DNA of 64,000 nt, taken from the NCBI RefSeq assembly GCF_000826685.1, contig NZ_JROO01000006.1:1-64000 (forward strand), given 5' to 3'. Below, piece after piece: positions 16,571 through 24,879 of the stretch (the stretch's first letter is position 1; each line of letters begins with the position of its first letter). The stretch comes from Streptomonospora alba. Lineage in GTDB: Bacteria; Actinomycetota; Actinomycetes; Streptosporangiales; Streptosporangiaceae. The notes under the pieces are model-generated. The model was given only the letters and a program-made list of their open reading frames with translations, was not told the origin of the DNA and did not search any database. The position numbers and the translations under genes are program-made.

Positions 16571-17776
16571 TCAGGCGGCCATGTCCAGGCGCTGCAGGTC
16601 GGCGGGGCAGCGCCCGCGCTCGACGAACTGCTCGCGGTACTCGTCGACGACGCCGACCAGGTCTGGGGCGTCCATGCGCCGCAGCGCCTCGGCAGCGGCG
16701 GTGAAGCAGGTGCGGGCGCATTCGGCCAGCGCGGGATCGGTCAGCGCGGCGCGGGCGGCCCGCCGCCACAGCCCGTGGTCGGGGTCGGCGCCGCGGCCGA
16801 GCCGGTCGACGGCTTCAGCCGCGGTCCGGGCGGCCGCCGGGTCGTCCAGCAGCGCTGCGGCCACGGCGATGGGCACCGGCCACCAGCGCGCGGGCAGCGC
16901 GTCGATCATCCGCAGTTCCAGCCATCCCCGCGGCCGCACCGGCGGGAACAGCGTGCTCAGGTGGTAGACGAGGTCGTCGCGTGTGGGCGGGCGGGGCCGG
17001 CGCTGGGCCAGCCACTCGCCGAAGGCGATGCCGGGGTCGACCACCCAGGGCCCGGCGTCGTCGCGGATGGACATGATCCGTGCGCGCATGGCGTAGCCGG
17101 TCCAGGCGGCCACGGGGTCGCCGGAGGCGACGGGGCTGGTACGGGTGGGATCGATGGCGTCCCAGATGGCCCAGCGGGTGGAGCGCCACCCGGTACTGCG
17201 GCCGCGGTGGATGGGCGAGTTGGCGAAGGCGGCGACGAACAGCGGTCCCAGCCGGTTGGCCAGTCGCCAGCGGTGCGCGGCGTCGTGGGCGTCGGCGCCG
17301 ATGTCCAGGCACACCTGCAGTGATGCGGTGCTGCACATCATCAGCGGGCCGGTGGCGCATCCGGCGGAGTGGAAGTAGTCCTCCATCGCGGCGTAGCGCG
17401 GGAGGGTGAGCTGGCGGATGGGCGGCCGCCGCGGGTCCAGGCCGTTTCCGTCGAGGACGAGGCCGGCGGCGTGCAGCCGGGTGCGGATCAGAGTGAGGTC
17501 GCGCGCCAGGGCGGTGTGAGCGGCCCCGGGGCCGCGGAGGGGCGGCGAGCTGAGCTCCAGCTGCCCTCCGGGTTCGAAGGTGACTGCGCTGTTTCCGGGA
17601 AGCGGTCCGATCTCGTCGACCAGTGACGACAGCCGGGCCAGTGGGACGGGTTCGCGAGGACGCAGCGGGTCGCGGACGAGCCATTCGGTCTCGGCTCCGA
17701 CGCGTCCGGGCGGGCCTGTTTTGAAGCAGATGCCGTGGATGTAGTTCTGCACGTCGTTCGCGGTGATGTAGTCCAA
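16571..17776 (-). CDS. egtA: Ergothioneine-pathway glutamate-cysteine ligase EgtA
   Basis: A 401-residue GCS2-type ligase making gamma-glutamylcysteine for EgtB. Visible family motifs are AETEWLVRDP, VTFEPGGQLELSSPP, STASLQVCLDIG, FANSPIHRG and a late WLELRMIDALP block. The start is TTG at 17776, chosen because GGAGG lies 7 nt upstream and the conserved region begins at once; an in-frame GTG at 17824 would add 16 residues without a ribosome site. First gene of egtA-egtB-egtC-egtD. Actinobacteria that make mycothiol usually need EgtA only for this pathway. Confidence 0.93.
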   Translation of the reverse strand: MDYITANDVQNYIHGICFKTGPPGRVGAETEWLVRDPLRPREPVPLARLSSLVDEIGPLPGNSAVTFEPGGQLELSSPPLRGPGAAHTALARDLTLIRTRLHAAGLVLDGNGLDPRRPPIRQLTLPRYAAMEDYFHSAGCATGPLMMCSTASLQVCLDIGADAHDAAHRWRLANRLGPLFVAAFANSPIHRGRSTGWRSTRWAIWDAIDPTRTSPVASGDPVAAWTGYAMRARIMSIRDDAGPWVVDPGIAFGEWLAQRRPRPPTRDDLVYHLSTLFPPVRPRGWLELRMIDALPARWWPVPIAVAAALLDDPAAARTAAEAVDRLGRGADPDHGLWRRAARAALTDPALAECARTCFTAAAEALRRMDAPDLVGVVDEYREQFVERGRCPADLQRLDMAA

Positions 17777-17930
17777 GGCGCATCCTCCGTCTCTGAGACG
17801 CAGCACTATCCCTGCCCCCGGCACGCCGCTTTACAACATTGCCGGGCTGGCGACATCTCCGGGAGGAGACGGCGCGAAGCCCGGGTGAAGGGTGCGCGGC
17901 GCCGGAGCGGACGGCGGGTGGTCCGGGGGG

Positions 17931-18425
17931 TCAGCCCAGCGGCGCCTGGTAGCACTCGGAGGCCAGCGCCAGGCCCGAGCGCCACAGGAAGGCCTGCTTG
18001 GGCGAGTCGTGGCCGCCCGCCTCGACGACGATGCGCGCGGCGCCCAGCGCGCTGAGCCGGGGGCGGGCCTCCTCCAGCAGCGCGGCGCCTGTGTCCCACC
18101 AGTCGGCGGGGTCGGCGACCCAGAAGTCGTCGATGTAGGCGAGCTTGCCGCCGGGTGCGTAGATGTCGGCGGCCGGGCCCAGCACCGACAGCAGGCATCC
18201 GGCCAGCTCCGGCCCGCGTGATGCCACCAGGACCAGTCCGCTCCTGCGGTCGGCGACGATCCCGCTGACGCGGGCGCGGTGGCGTTCGCGGGCGTCGGGG
18301 GCGGGATCCCAGAAGCCGGGGGCGTGGCGCCGGTAGTCGCGGCGCCGCTGGTCGACGAGTTCGACGATCGCCTCGATGTGGGAGGCGTCGGCCTGTGCCA
18401 CGTCCGGACGCTGCTGGGTCTCCAT
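17931..18425 (-). CDS. GNAT-family N-acetyltransferase
   Basis: A 164-residue protein with GNAT features: an N-terminal V-A-Q-A-D-A-S-H-I-E-A-I strand-helix start, a central YIDDFWVADPADWWDTGAALLEEARPRL segment replacing the usual V-x-P-x-x-R-G-x-G, and a C-terminal PKQAFLWRSGLALASECY helix-strand. The acetyl-CoA loop is atypical (A-D-W-W-D-T-G-A instead of R-G-x-G-x-A/G), so cofactor binding may be weakened or altered. Substrate unknown. It lies upstream of egtA on the same strand with a 154-nt gap and is not known to act in ergothioneine synthesis. Confidence 0.75.
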   Translation of the reverse strand: METQQRPDVAQADASHIEAIVELVDQRRRDYRRHAPGFWDPAPDARERHRARVSGIVADRRSGLVLVASRGPELAGCLLSVLGPAADIYAPGGKLAYIDDFWVADPADWWDTGAALLEEARPRLSALGAARIVVEAGGHDSPKQAFLWRSGLALASECYQAPLG

Positions 18426-18730
18426 CGCACAACCCCTCTGCCCACCGCACCGGGCGAAGGGCGCCGGCGCATCGTGTTTTCACCGGTCATCCGCTCCCGC
18501 CCGGCTCGGGAGGGAGGGTCTCCCGCCTCCTCAGACGAAAACGGATGAATTCCGCGTGGTTCGTACCTTTCCCGCGGGAAGCGGGTTCTACGACATCTCG
18601 CCGTATCTTCGCTGCAATCGGTCGCCGTGCGGCGGTGCGTCCACCCGCGCGGGCGGCGGCCCTACGTGGTACGACGGTGCGAGGCCCGAGGGACGCGCCA
18701 GGCCCCGGCCCGGCCGCAGAAGGGGGAACG
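18426..18730. other. Divergent intergenic region between a GNAT gene and the acyl-CoA oxidase gene
   Basis: Roughly 300 bases with no coding sequence of merit. It contains the 12-bp perfect palindrome at 18569-18580 and a locally AT-richer stretch (18535-18615) where promoters are likely; no clear -35/-10 pair was identified. Confidence 0.4.
18569..18580. promoter_or_regulatory. Palindrome TTCCCGCGGGAA, candidate operator
   Basis: A perfect 12-bp dyad 150 nt upstream of the acyl-CoA oxidase-like gene, in the divergent promoter region. It could be a repressor site; no regulator gene adjoins it, and GC-rich palindromes arise easily by chance. Confidence 0.3.
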
Positions 18731-20710
18731 ATGACCCACGCCGACGACAGCACCGGTTACCCCGCGGAGCTGCGCTCACTGCTGGACGGGCGCTGGCACC
18801 GCATCCGCGAGCTCGCGCGCGAGCACTTGCGCGGCGAGCGGTTCCGCCCCGTGGCGGGGCTGGGCGTGCAGGAGCACCGCGAGCGCGTGCTGGACCAGAT
18901 CACCGCGATCGCCGGCAGCGAGATGTCCAGCTACGGGTTCTCCGCCGACTACGGCGGCAAGGACGACGTCGGCGGCTCGGTGGTCGCCTTCGAGATGCTG
19001 GTGTGCGACCTGTCCCTGATGGTCAAGGTCGGCGTGCAGTGGGGGCTGTTCGGCGGGGCGATCCAGGCGCTGGGCACCGACCGCCACCACGCCGCATACC
19101 TGCCGCGGGTGATGTCGATGGAGCTGCCGGGCTGCTTCGCCATGACCGAGACCGGCCACGGTTCCGACGTGCAGGGCCTGCGCACCACGGCCGAGTACGA
19201 TCCGGCCACCGAGGAGTTCGTCGTCACCACGCCCGACGACGCCGCCCGCAAGGACTACATCGGCAACGCCGCCCGCGACGGGCGCATGGCCGTCGTCTTC
19301 GCCCAGCTGATCACCGAGGGTGTGAGCCACGGAGTGCACGCGCTGCTGGTGCCCATCCGCGACGAGGACGGCGCGCCGATGCCCGGCGTGCGCATCGCCG
19401 ACTGCGGTCCCAAGGCCGGGCTCAACGGAGTGGACAACGGCCGGCTGTGGTTCGACTCGGTGCGGGTGCCCCGCGAGGCCCTGCTGAACCGCTACGGCGA
19501 CGTCGCCCCCGACGGCACCTACTCCAGCCCCATCGACAGCGACAACCGCCGCTTCTTCACCATGCTCGGCACCCTGGTGCGCGGCCGCATCAGCGTCGCG
19601 GGCGGCGCCGGCAGCGCGACCAAGGCGGCGCTGGCGATCGCGGTCAAGTACGGCGACGTCCGCCGCCAGTTCGACAGGCCCGACACCGGCGAGGAGGTCG
19701 TGCTGCTGGACTACCGGGCCCATCAGCGGCGGCTGCTGCCGGCGCTGGCGCGCACCTACGCTCTGCACTTCGCCCAAGAGGAACTGGTCTCCACCCTGCA
19801 CGAGCGCCACAGCGGCGACGCCGCCCGCGACGAGCGCGGCCAGCGCGAACTGGAGGCGCGCGCCGCCGGGATCAAGGCGCTGTCGACCTGGCACGCCACC
19901 CGCACCATCCAGACCTGCAGGGAGGCCTGCGGCGGCGCGGGCTATCTGGAGGAGAACCGGCTTCCCCAGCTCAAGGCCGACACCGACGTCTTCACCACCT
20001 TCGAGGGCGACAACACGGTGCTGCTGCAGCTGGTGGCCAAGGGGCTGCTGACCGACTACCGCCAGGAGTTCGGCGAGCTGGATCCGCTGGGCGTGGCGCG
20101 TTTCGCCGCCGGACAGTTCCTGGGTGCGGTCATCGAGCGCACCGCCGCCCGCTCGCTGATCGAGCGGCTGGTCAACGCCGCGCCCGGTCGCGACGACGAG
20201 TCCGACCTGTACAACCGAGGGTGGCAGCTGCGCCTGCTGGAGGACCGCGAGAAGCACGTCCTCGACGGTCTCGCGCGGCGGCTGCGCCGGGCCGGGTCCT
20301 CGTCGGACCCGCAGGCCTGGGACGTCTTCAACGAGGCCCAGGACCATGTGCTGTCGGCCGCGCGGGCGCACATGGAGCGCGTGGTGCTGGAGGCCTTCGT
20401 CGCCGCGATCGACCGCTGCTCCGACGAGCGCACCCGAGAGCTGCTGGACACGGTGTGCGACCTGTTCGTGCTCTCGGCCGTCGAGGAGGACCGCGCCTGG
20501 TTCCTGGAGCACGAGCGGCTGACCGCCACCCGCGCCAAGACGGTCACCCAGCAGGTCGACCGGCTGTGCGCGCGGCTGCGTCCGCACGCCGGGGCGCTGG
20601 TCGACGCGTTCGGGTTCCCCGACGAGTGGCTGGCGGCGCCCATCGCGCTGGGCGAGGAGGAGCGCCGCCAGCGCGAGCAGCGCGAGCGCACCGCCGCCGC
20701 GCAGGGCTGA
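18731..20710 (+). CDS. Acyl-CoA oxidase-like acyl-CoA dehydrogenase
   Basis: A 659-residue FAD enzyme of the acyl-CoA oxidase branch of the acyl-CoA dehydrogenase superfamily, introducing the 2,3-double bond into acyl-CoA in beta-oxidation. The flavin/substrate region contains CFAMTETGHGSDVQGLRTTA, KAGLNGVDNGRLWFDSVRVPR and VKYGDVRRQF. The diagnostic oxidase block CREACGGAGYLEENRLPQLK followed by TFEGDNTVLLQLVAKGLL is intact, and an oxidase-type C-terminal helical domain extends it to 660 residues rather than the 380-400 of simple dehydrogenases. ATG 18731 follows AGGGGGA. Whether it reduces O2 or an electron-transfer flavoprotein cannot be told from sequence. Confidence 0.9.
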   Translation: MTHADDSTGYPAELRSLLDGRWHRIRELAREHLRGERFRPVAGLGVQEHRERVLDQITAIAGSEMSSYGFSADYGGKDDVGGSVVAFEMLVCDLSLMVKVGVQWGLFGGAIQALGTDRHHAAYLPRVMSMELPGCFAMTETGHGSDVQGLRTTAEYDPATEEFVVTTPDDAARKDYIGNAARDGRMAVVFAQLITEGVSHGVHALLVPIRDEDGAPMPGVRIADCGPKAGLNGVDNGRLWFDSVRVPREALLNRYGDVAPDGTYSSPIDSDNRRFFTMLGTLVRGRISVAGGAGSATKAALAIAVKYGDVRRQFDRPDTGEEVVLLDYRAHQRRLLPALARTYALHFAQEELVSTLHERHSGDAARDERGQRELEARAAGIKALSTWHATRTIQTCREACGGAGYLEENRLPQLKADTDVFTTFEGDNTVLLQLVAKGLLTDYRQEFGELDPLGVARFAAGQFLGAVIERTAARSLIERLVNAAPGRDDESDLYNRGWQLRLLEDREKHVLDGLARRLRRAGSSSDPQAWDVFNEAQDHVLSAARAHMERVVLEAFVAAIDRCSDERTRELLDTVCDLFVLSAVEEDRAWFLEHERLTATRAKTVTQQVDRLCARLRPHAGALVDAFGFPDEWLAAPIALGEEERRQREQRERTAAAQG

Positions 20711-21107
20711 GTTCCCCGACCCGGAGCGGGAGCCGGTAGGGCGTGGGGGCGTCCTCCTCTTTTCGGCGTCCGCCCCGGGGGCCGGGTCTTCCCACAGCCG
20801 CGCGGCTACCGGCGCGCGCCTCGCGGCGTCCGCCGGTTGTCGTTCCACCGGTGGGCGCCCCGCCCCAGGAATCGTGGTCGTGCCCGGCCTCCGCCCGCGA
20901 CCGCGCCGCCCTCCATCCGCCTATGCGGCAGTCCGCTCATGAGGGGCCGGTGCCATCGTGCGCCCGCACCGCCCGTCGGGTGGCGCGGCTCGGGCGCGGC
21001 GGTTCGGCCCCGGCCCGGAACGGCCGCCGCAGAAGGCGGATCCGGCTCCTGCGGTGCCCGTACGCACCGAGGACGTGATCATTGCGTTGCCGGCCGATGA
21101 CACGCCG

Positions 21108-21136
21108 TTGACACCGCCGTTACCGTCCCGTACTTT
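21108..21136 (+). promoter_or_regulatory. Sigma-70-type promoter for the pectate lyase
   Basis: TTGACA (21108-21113) and TACTTT (21131-21136) are separated by exactly 17 nt, the best vegetative-type promoter seen in the window. The start point is expected near 21143-21146. Confidence 0.6.
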
Positions 21137-21145
21137 ACCGAGCAC

Positions 21146-21161
21146 TGGAAAGCGCTTCCCA
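21146..21161. promoter_or_regulatory. LacI-family operator over the pectate lyase start point
   Basis: TGGAAAGCGCTTCCCA is a near-perfect dyad with the AAGCGCTT core and central CG typical of LacI/CcpA-family sites. It begins about 10 nt after the -10 box, where a bound repressor would block initiation. A related perfect dyad is found after the gene at 22382. Confidence 0.6.
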
Positions 21162-21326
21162 GATCTCCGTGACGACGGAGTTCCGGCCCGTCGGCCGTTC
21201 GCGGCGCCCGGCGGCCCCCTGGGGACACCGTGCCCGGGGTCACCTGAGGGCGGTTCCGACCGCGGAACCGCCGTGTCCGGCCCGAACCATCGGGCGTTTA
21301 CCTCTCCCCGCTAGGAGACCCGAAGC

Positions 21327-22340
21327 ATGAACAGCACCAGGAAGAACCGTCGTTCCACCCGCACGCGGTTCCTCGCCTACACCGGCGGCTTCGTCGCGCT
21401 GTGCGCCGGGGCCGCGCTGATCGCCGGCACCCTGGCGACGGCCGGCGAGACCGGCACCGAGGCCGCCACCGTCGCCGAGACCGCGCAGGCCGCGGGCTCG
21501 CCGGAGGGATGGGCGTCGGAGAACGGCGGCACCACCGGCGGCGCCGGCGGCGACACCGTCACCGTCTCCAGCGCCCAAGCCCTGGTCGAGGCCATCTCCG
21601 CCGACGGCCCCGCCGTGGTCGAGATCCAGGGCAGCATCGACCTGGACGGCATGAACGACGTCGCCTCCAACAAGACCGTCATCGGCGCCCCCGGCGCCGA
21701 AATCACCGGCGGCGGCCTCGACATCGACGAGGCCCACAACGTCATCGTGCAGAACATCGCCTTCGCCGACTGGGGCGACGACGCGATCAACGTCCAAGAC
21801 GGCTCCACCAACGTGTGGATCGACCACAACAGCTTCACCGGCGGCTACGACGGCGCCGTGGACATCAAACGCGAATCCGACTACGTCACCGTCTCCTGGA
21901 ACCACGTCTTCGACCACGACAAGTCCATGCTGCTGGGCCACTCCGACGGCCACACCGCCGACGAGGGCCACCTGCGGGTGAGCTACCACCACAACTTCTT
22001 CGACGGCTCCGACACCCGCCACCCCCGCGTGCGCTTCGGCGAGACCGTCCACGTCTACAACAACTACTACCGCGACAACGAGGAGTACGGCGTGGCCTCC
22101 ACCATGGACGCCGGAGTCCTGGTCGAGGACAACTACTTCGAAAACGTCCAGACCCCCACCGAGGTGGGCTACGGCTCCTCCGACGACGGCCGCCTGGAGG
22201 CCTCCGGCAACGTCTACGACAACTCCGGCCAGCCCGAGACCGCCGGCAGCGTCGCCGACGTGCCCTACTCCTACAATCCCGATCCGGCCCAGGACATCCC
22301 CGCCATCGTCACCGACGGCGCCGGACCCGGAAACCTGTAG
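21327..22340 (+). CDS. Secreted pectate lyase, polysaccharide lyase family 1
   Basis: A 337-residue extracellular enzyme cleaving polygalacturonate by beta-elimination. An N-terminal signal (basic NRRSTRTR, hydrophobic YTGGFVALCAGAALIAG, cleavage likely in the Ala-rich region near 30-55) is followed by an acidic/Gly-rich linker and a parallel beta-helix domain. PL1 hallmarks are WIDHNSF, GAVDIKRESDYVTVSWN (calcium-binding Asp region), and HHNFFDGSDTRHPRVRFG with the catalytic arginine of R-H-P-R-V-R-F-G. ATG 21327 follows AGGAG. It is monocistronic with its own promoter and operator. Outside the cell it would feed galacturonate oligomers to uptake systems; no uronate pathway genes are in the window. 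Confidence 0.93.
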   Translation: MNSTRKNRRSTRTRFLAYTGGFVALCAGAALIAGTLATAGETGTEAATVAETAQAAGSPEGWASENGGTTGGAGGDTVTVSSAQALVEAISADGPAVVEIQGSIDLDGMNDVASNKTVIGAPGAEITGGGLDIDEAHNVIVQNIAFADWGDDAINVQDGSTNVWIDHNSFTGGYDGAVDIKRESDYVTVSWNHVFDHDKSMLLGHSDGHTADEGHLRVSYHHNFFDGSDTRHPRVRFGETVHVYNNYYRDNEEYGVASTMDAGVLVEDNYFENVQTPTEVGYGSSDDGRLEASGNVYDNSGQPETAGSVADVPYSYNPDPAQDIPAIVTDGAGPGNL

Positions 22341-22354
22341 CACCTCGCCCGCTG

Positions 22355-22379
22355 GAGAGTGCTCCCCCACGGCACTCTC
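22355..22379. terminator. Hairpin after the pectate lyase gene
   Basis: Eight-base arms GAGAGTGC (22355-22362) and GCACTCTC (22372-22379) with a 9-nt loop, 14 nt after the stop codon and before a convergent gene. Confidence 0.55.
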
Positions 22380-22381
22380 GG

Positions 22382-22395
22382 GGTAAGCGCTTACC
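22382..22395. promoter_or_regulatory. LacI-type palindrome GGTAAGCGCTTACC
   Basis: A perfect 14-bp dyad sharing the AAGCGCTT core with the operator at 21146. It lies about 1.23 kb downstream of that site, just after the hairpin, in the gap between the convergent pectate lyase and Lrp genes. It may be a second site for the same repressor (looping) or a remnant. Confidence 0.45.
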
Positions 22396-22470
22396 GAAGG
22401 TGCGCAGCGCCGCGCCCGCCGGAGCCTCCGGCGGGCGCGGTCGCGTGCGGTCGGCGGGGTGCAGGCCCGC

Positions 22471-23052
22471 TCACTCCGCGGGCCGCACCACCGGGCGGTG
22501 GACCACCTCGTCGATGACGGTGAGCGTCTGGGTCGAGGTGACGCCCGGCAGCGCCTGCAGCCGGGTGAGGATCAGATCGCGCAGCTGATCGGTGTCGGCC
22601 ACGCGCACCAGGAGCACGATGTCGGCCGAGCCCACCACGTACCAGCAGTATTCGACCTCGGGGTAGGAGGAGAGCACCTCGCGGTTGGCCCGCCAGTCGG
22701 GCTGGCTTCCCGAGATCAGCACCAGCGCCGTGACGCCCAGGCCCATCTTGGCGTGGTCGGCCACCACCGAATAGCCGCGGATGACGCCGTCGTCGGTGAG
22801 CCGCTTGATGCGGTTGTAGGCGGTCGCGCGCGACACGTTGGCCATGCTCGCGATCTCGGTGATGCCGGTGCGGGCGTCGTCGGCGAGGGCACCGATGATG
22901 ATCTCGTCGGTGGCGTCGGGCAGCCGCCCTCCGCGCCGTCGGGAGCGCTCGCCGTCCGAGCCCGCCGAGGAGGGCCGCAGGGGCCCCGTGCGTTCGGATT
23001 CCGCGGCGTTGTGGGCACGCCCGCTCTCCTGCCACTGCTGGCCGTCGGCCAT
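22471..23052 (-). CDS. Lrp/AsnC-family transcriptional regulator
   Basis: A 193-residue DNA-binding regulator. After a disordered, basic/acidic N-terminal extension of about 45 residues (unusual; most Lrp proteins are about 150-165 residues), the HTH runs DATDEIIIGALADDARTGI...NVSRATAYNRIKRL and the RAM ligand-binding domain includes YPEVEYCWYVVGSADIVLLV and LPGVTSTQT. The ATG at 23052 has AGGAG 6 nt upstream; a TTG two codons earlier is less likely. Its neighbourhood next to an E1 alpha/beta operon resembles BkdR-type arrangements, where Lrp proteins sense branched-chain amino or keto acids and control the oxidative complex; this link is inference. Confidence 0.88.
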   Translation of the reverse strand: MADGQQWQESGRAHNAAESERTGPLRPSSAGSDGERSRRRGGRLPDATDEIIIGALADDARTGITEIASMANVSRATAYNRIKRLTDDGVIRGYSVVADHAKMGLGVTALVLISGSQPDWRANREVLSSYPEVEYCWYVVGSADIVLLVRVADTDQLRDLILTRLQALPGVTSTQTLTVIDEVVHRPVVRPAE

Positions 23053-23252
23053 TCCCAACTCCTGGGGTCTCGCCTCGAGCGACGGCCGGGCGGGCGACCA
23101 TCGGCATGCGGTCGTTTCCGGGCAATTATCGAGACCGCGGGTGCGGTTTGGCCACCCGGGCCGCGGATTCGGTACTCGGCCGCCGAAGGCGGCGCGCTTA
23201 CCATGGTGGCAGGACGCGCGGTGTACGCGTGCTCTGACCGCTAGGAGGCGCC

Positions 23253-23612
23253 ATGCCCATCTCGCCCGAGGTCCGCGAGCGAGCTCGGGGCTTCCTGCCG
23301 GCCGGAGCCCGCATCCGCTACATCTTCCCCGCGTCGTGGAACGAATCGAGCTTCTTCGTGGTCGCGGTGACCGACGCGACGGTCACCGTACTGGTCAACC
23401 GGCTCTGGAGCCGTACGCGGCCCAAGCGCATCTGGCGCGTCTTCCCCCGCAACGTGCGGATCGGCCCCGTCGACACCCACCTCATCCCCACCTTCCACCT
23501 GGGCGGCAGCACTTTCGAGGTCGACGAGGAGTACGTCTCGGTGATCAACGCCTGCGACGCCGAACTGGAGGGCGCGGCTTCGCTCCCGCCCGACCCGCTG
23601 CCCGACCTGTAG
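23253..23612 (+). CDS. Small conserved protein, possible PH-like fold
   Basis: A 119-residue protein of no assigned function. No signal peptide or membrane span is seen. Alternating hydrophobic strands (ARIRYIFPAS, FFVVAVTDATVTVLVN, KRIWRVFPRNVRIGPVD, STFEVDEEYVSVINAC) suggest a small beta-barrel resembling bacterial PH-type domains, where an l-x-x-G-E/A start and an F-x-V-T-D strand recur. ATG 23253 follows AGGAGG with good spacing, so translation is credible. It lies between the Lrp gene (divergent) and the dehydrogenase operon (same direction, 235 nt gap). Confidence 0.65.
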   Translation: MPISPEVRERARGFLPAGARIRYIFPASWNESSFFVVAVTDATVTVLVNRLWSRTRPKRIWRVFPRNVRIGPVDTHLIPTFHLGGSTFEVDEEYVSVINACDAELEGAASLPPDPLPDL

Positions 23613-23702
23613 CACGCACCGGCCGCCCCTGACCGGCGGCGGGACCCGCCTTCGCAGCATGTCTCGGTGGCACCGGCGTGCGCCATGCACAGTTAGACAA
23701 AC

Positions 23703-23729
23703 GCGGACCAAATGACCATATTCGTCCGC
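23703..23729. promoter_or_regulatory. AT-rich inverted repeat upstream of the E1 operon
   Basis: GCGGAC (23703-23708) and GTCCGC (23724-23729) flank a 15-nt AT-rich centre (CAAATGACCATATTC), in one of the least GC-rich stretches of the window, 120-145 nt before the E1 alpha start. Lrp-type regulators prefer imperfect dyads with AT-rich centres, so this is a candidate site for the nearby Lrp protein. Confidence 0.4.
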
Positions 23730-23847
23730 TTCTGTATGCATTTTCCGCGACAATCTAGCGCAAGTGTCGATGTTCGGCGCACAATCAGGGGTGTCAAGAT
23801 CATCACCGGGGCACCCGCCCCGCCACCGCACCAGGAAGGCGCCGCAC

Positions 23848-24879
23848 ATGCTCACCCGTGAGGAGGCCCCCCGGTTGGACGGCGACCCCGCGCTGCCGGC
23901 CGAGTCGGCGCGCCGTCTGTACCGGACGATGCTCACCGCGCGGCTGCTGGACACCGAGGCCGTGGCCCTGCAGCGCCAGGGCGTCTTTCCCGCCTACGTC
24001 TCGCTGCGCGGCCAGGAGGCCGCCCAGGTGGGCAGCGCGGCCGCCATGGACGCCCGCCGCGACTTCGCCTTCCCCACCTACCGCGAGATGGCCGTCGCGC
24101 TGGCCCTGGGCGTGGACATGGCGGGCTACATGGCCAGCCACCGCGCACTGTGGCACGGCGGCCTCTACGACCCCATGGCTGCACGCTTCGCTCCCGTCAA
24201 CGCCGTGGTCGGCGGCCCCGTACCGCACGCCGTGGGATGGGCGCTGGGCGAGAAGCTGGCCGGGCGCAGCGGCTGCGCGGTGTCCTACTTCGGCGACGGC
24301 GCCAGTTCCGAGGGCGACGTGCACGAGGCGATGAACCTCGCCGGCGTCATGGGCGCACCGGTGGTGTTCGTGTGCCAGAACAATCAATGGGCCTTGTCGG
24401 TGCCCAACGAGCGCCAGATCGCGGGCGGATCGGTCGCCGCGCGCGCAGCCGGGTACGGCATGCCCGGCGTCGCCGTCGACGGAGACGACGTCGCCGCCGT
24501 CTACACCGCCGTGCGCGAAGCGCTGGAGCGCGCCCGCTCCGGCGACGGTCCCAGCCTGGTCGAAGCGCTGACCTACCGGGCAGCACCGCACTCCACTTCC
24601 GACGACACCTCCCGCTACCGCGACCCGGACGAGGAGCGCGCCTGGGCCGAACGCGATCCCCTGCCCCGTGCGCGCGCCGCGCTGGAGGCGGCCGGGCACG
24701 CCGACGCCGCGTTCTTCGAGCAGGCCGAGGCCGAGTGCCGCGCCGAGGCCGAGCGCATCCGCGACACGGTCAGCGCCGCCCCCGAGCCGCCGGGTTCGGA
24801 CCTGTTCGCCCACGTCTACCGCGAACCCACCGAGGAGCTGGCCCGCCAGCGCCGCGTCTGGCAGGAGGAGGTCGCATGA
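23848..24879 (+). CDS. 2-oxoacid dehydrogenase E1 component, alpha subunit
   Basis: A 343-residue thiamine-diphosphate enzyme subunit that decarboxylates a 2-oxoacid and passes the acyl group to lipoyl-E2. Visible are ARLLDTEAVALQRQG, YVSLRGQEAAQVGSA (the branched-chain/pyruvate branch pattern), and the ThDP-Mg motif GDGASSEGDVHEAMN...QNNQWALS, plus the phospho-loop region HSTSDDTSRYR. ATG 23848 follows AGGAAGG. The stop overlaps the beta-subunit start (ATGA), so both subunits are coupled. Sequence pattern favours BCKDH/PDH over acetoin dehydrogenase E1, but substrate cannot be fixed. Confidence 0.92.
   Translation: MLTREEAPRLDGDPALPAESARRLYRTMLTARLLDTEAVALQRQGVFPAYVSLRGQEAAQVGSAAAMDARRDFAFPTYREMAVALALGVDMAGYMASHRALWHGGLYDPMAARFAPVNAVVGGPVPHAVGWALGEKLAGRSGCAVSYFGDGASSEGDVHEAMNLAGVMGAPVVFVCQNNQWALSVPNERQIAGGSVAARAAGYGMPGVAVDGDDVAAVYTAVREALERARSGDGPSLVEALTYRAAPHSTSDDTSRYRDPDEERAWAERDPLPRARAALEAAGHADAAFFEQAEAECRAEAERIRDTVSAAPEPPGSDLFAHVYREPTEELARQRRVWQEEVA

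Larger units (their letters stand above)
20711..21326. other. Long regulatory region upstream of the pectate lyase
   Basis: About 615 bases with no gene I can support. The 3' third contains a well-formed promoter (21108-21136) and a LacI-type operator (21146-21161), then a leader of about 180 nt up to the ribosome site AGGAG at 21313. The first 350 bases show only GC-rich sequence. Confidence 0.55.

Noticed and set aside
12486-17776. dapB as fifth gene of the egt operon
   Set aside because: A 132-nt gap with a strong hairpin separates them, and the functions are unrelated.
21146-21161. Operator identical to the CelR box (TGGGAGCGCTCCCA) of Thermobifida cellulase genes
   Set aside because: The site is 16 bp with AAGCGCTT at the core rather than GAGCGCTC, so it is LacI-like but not the CelR consensus.
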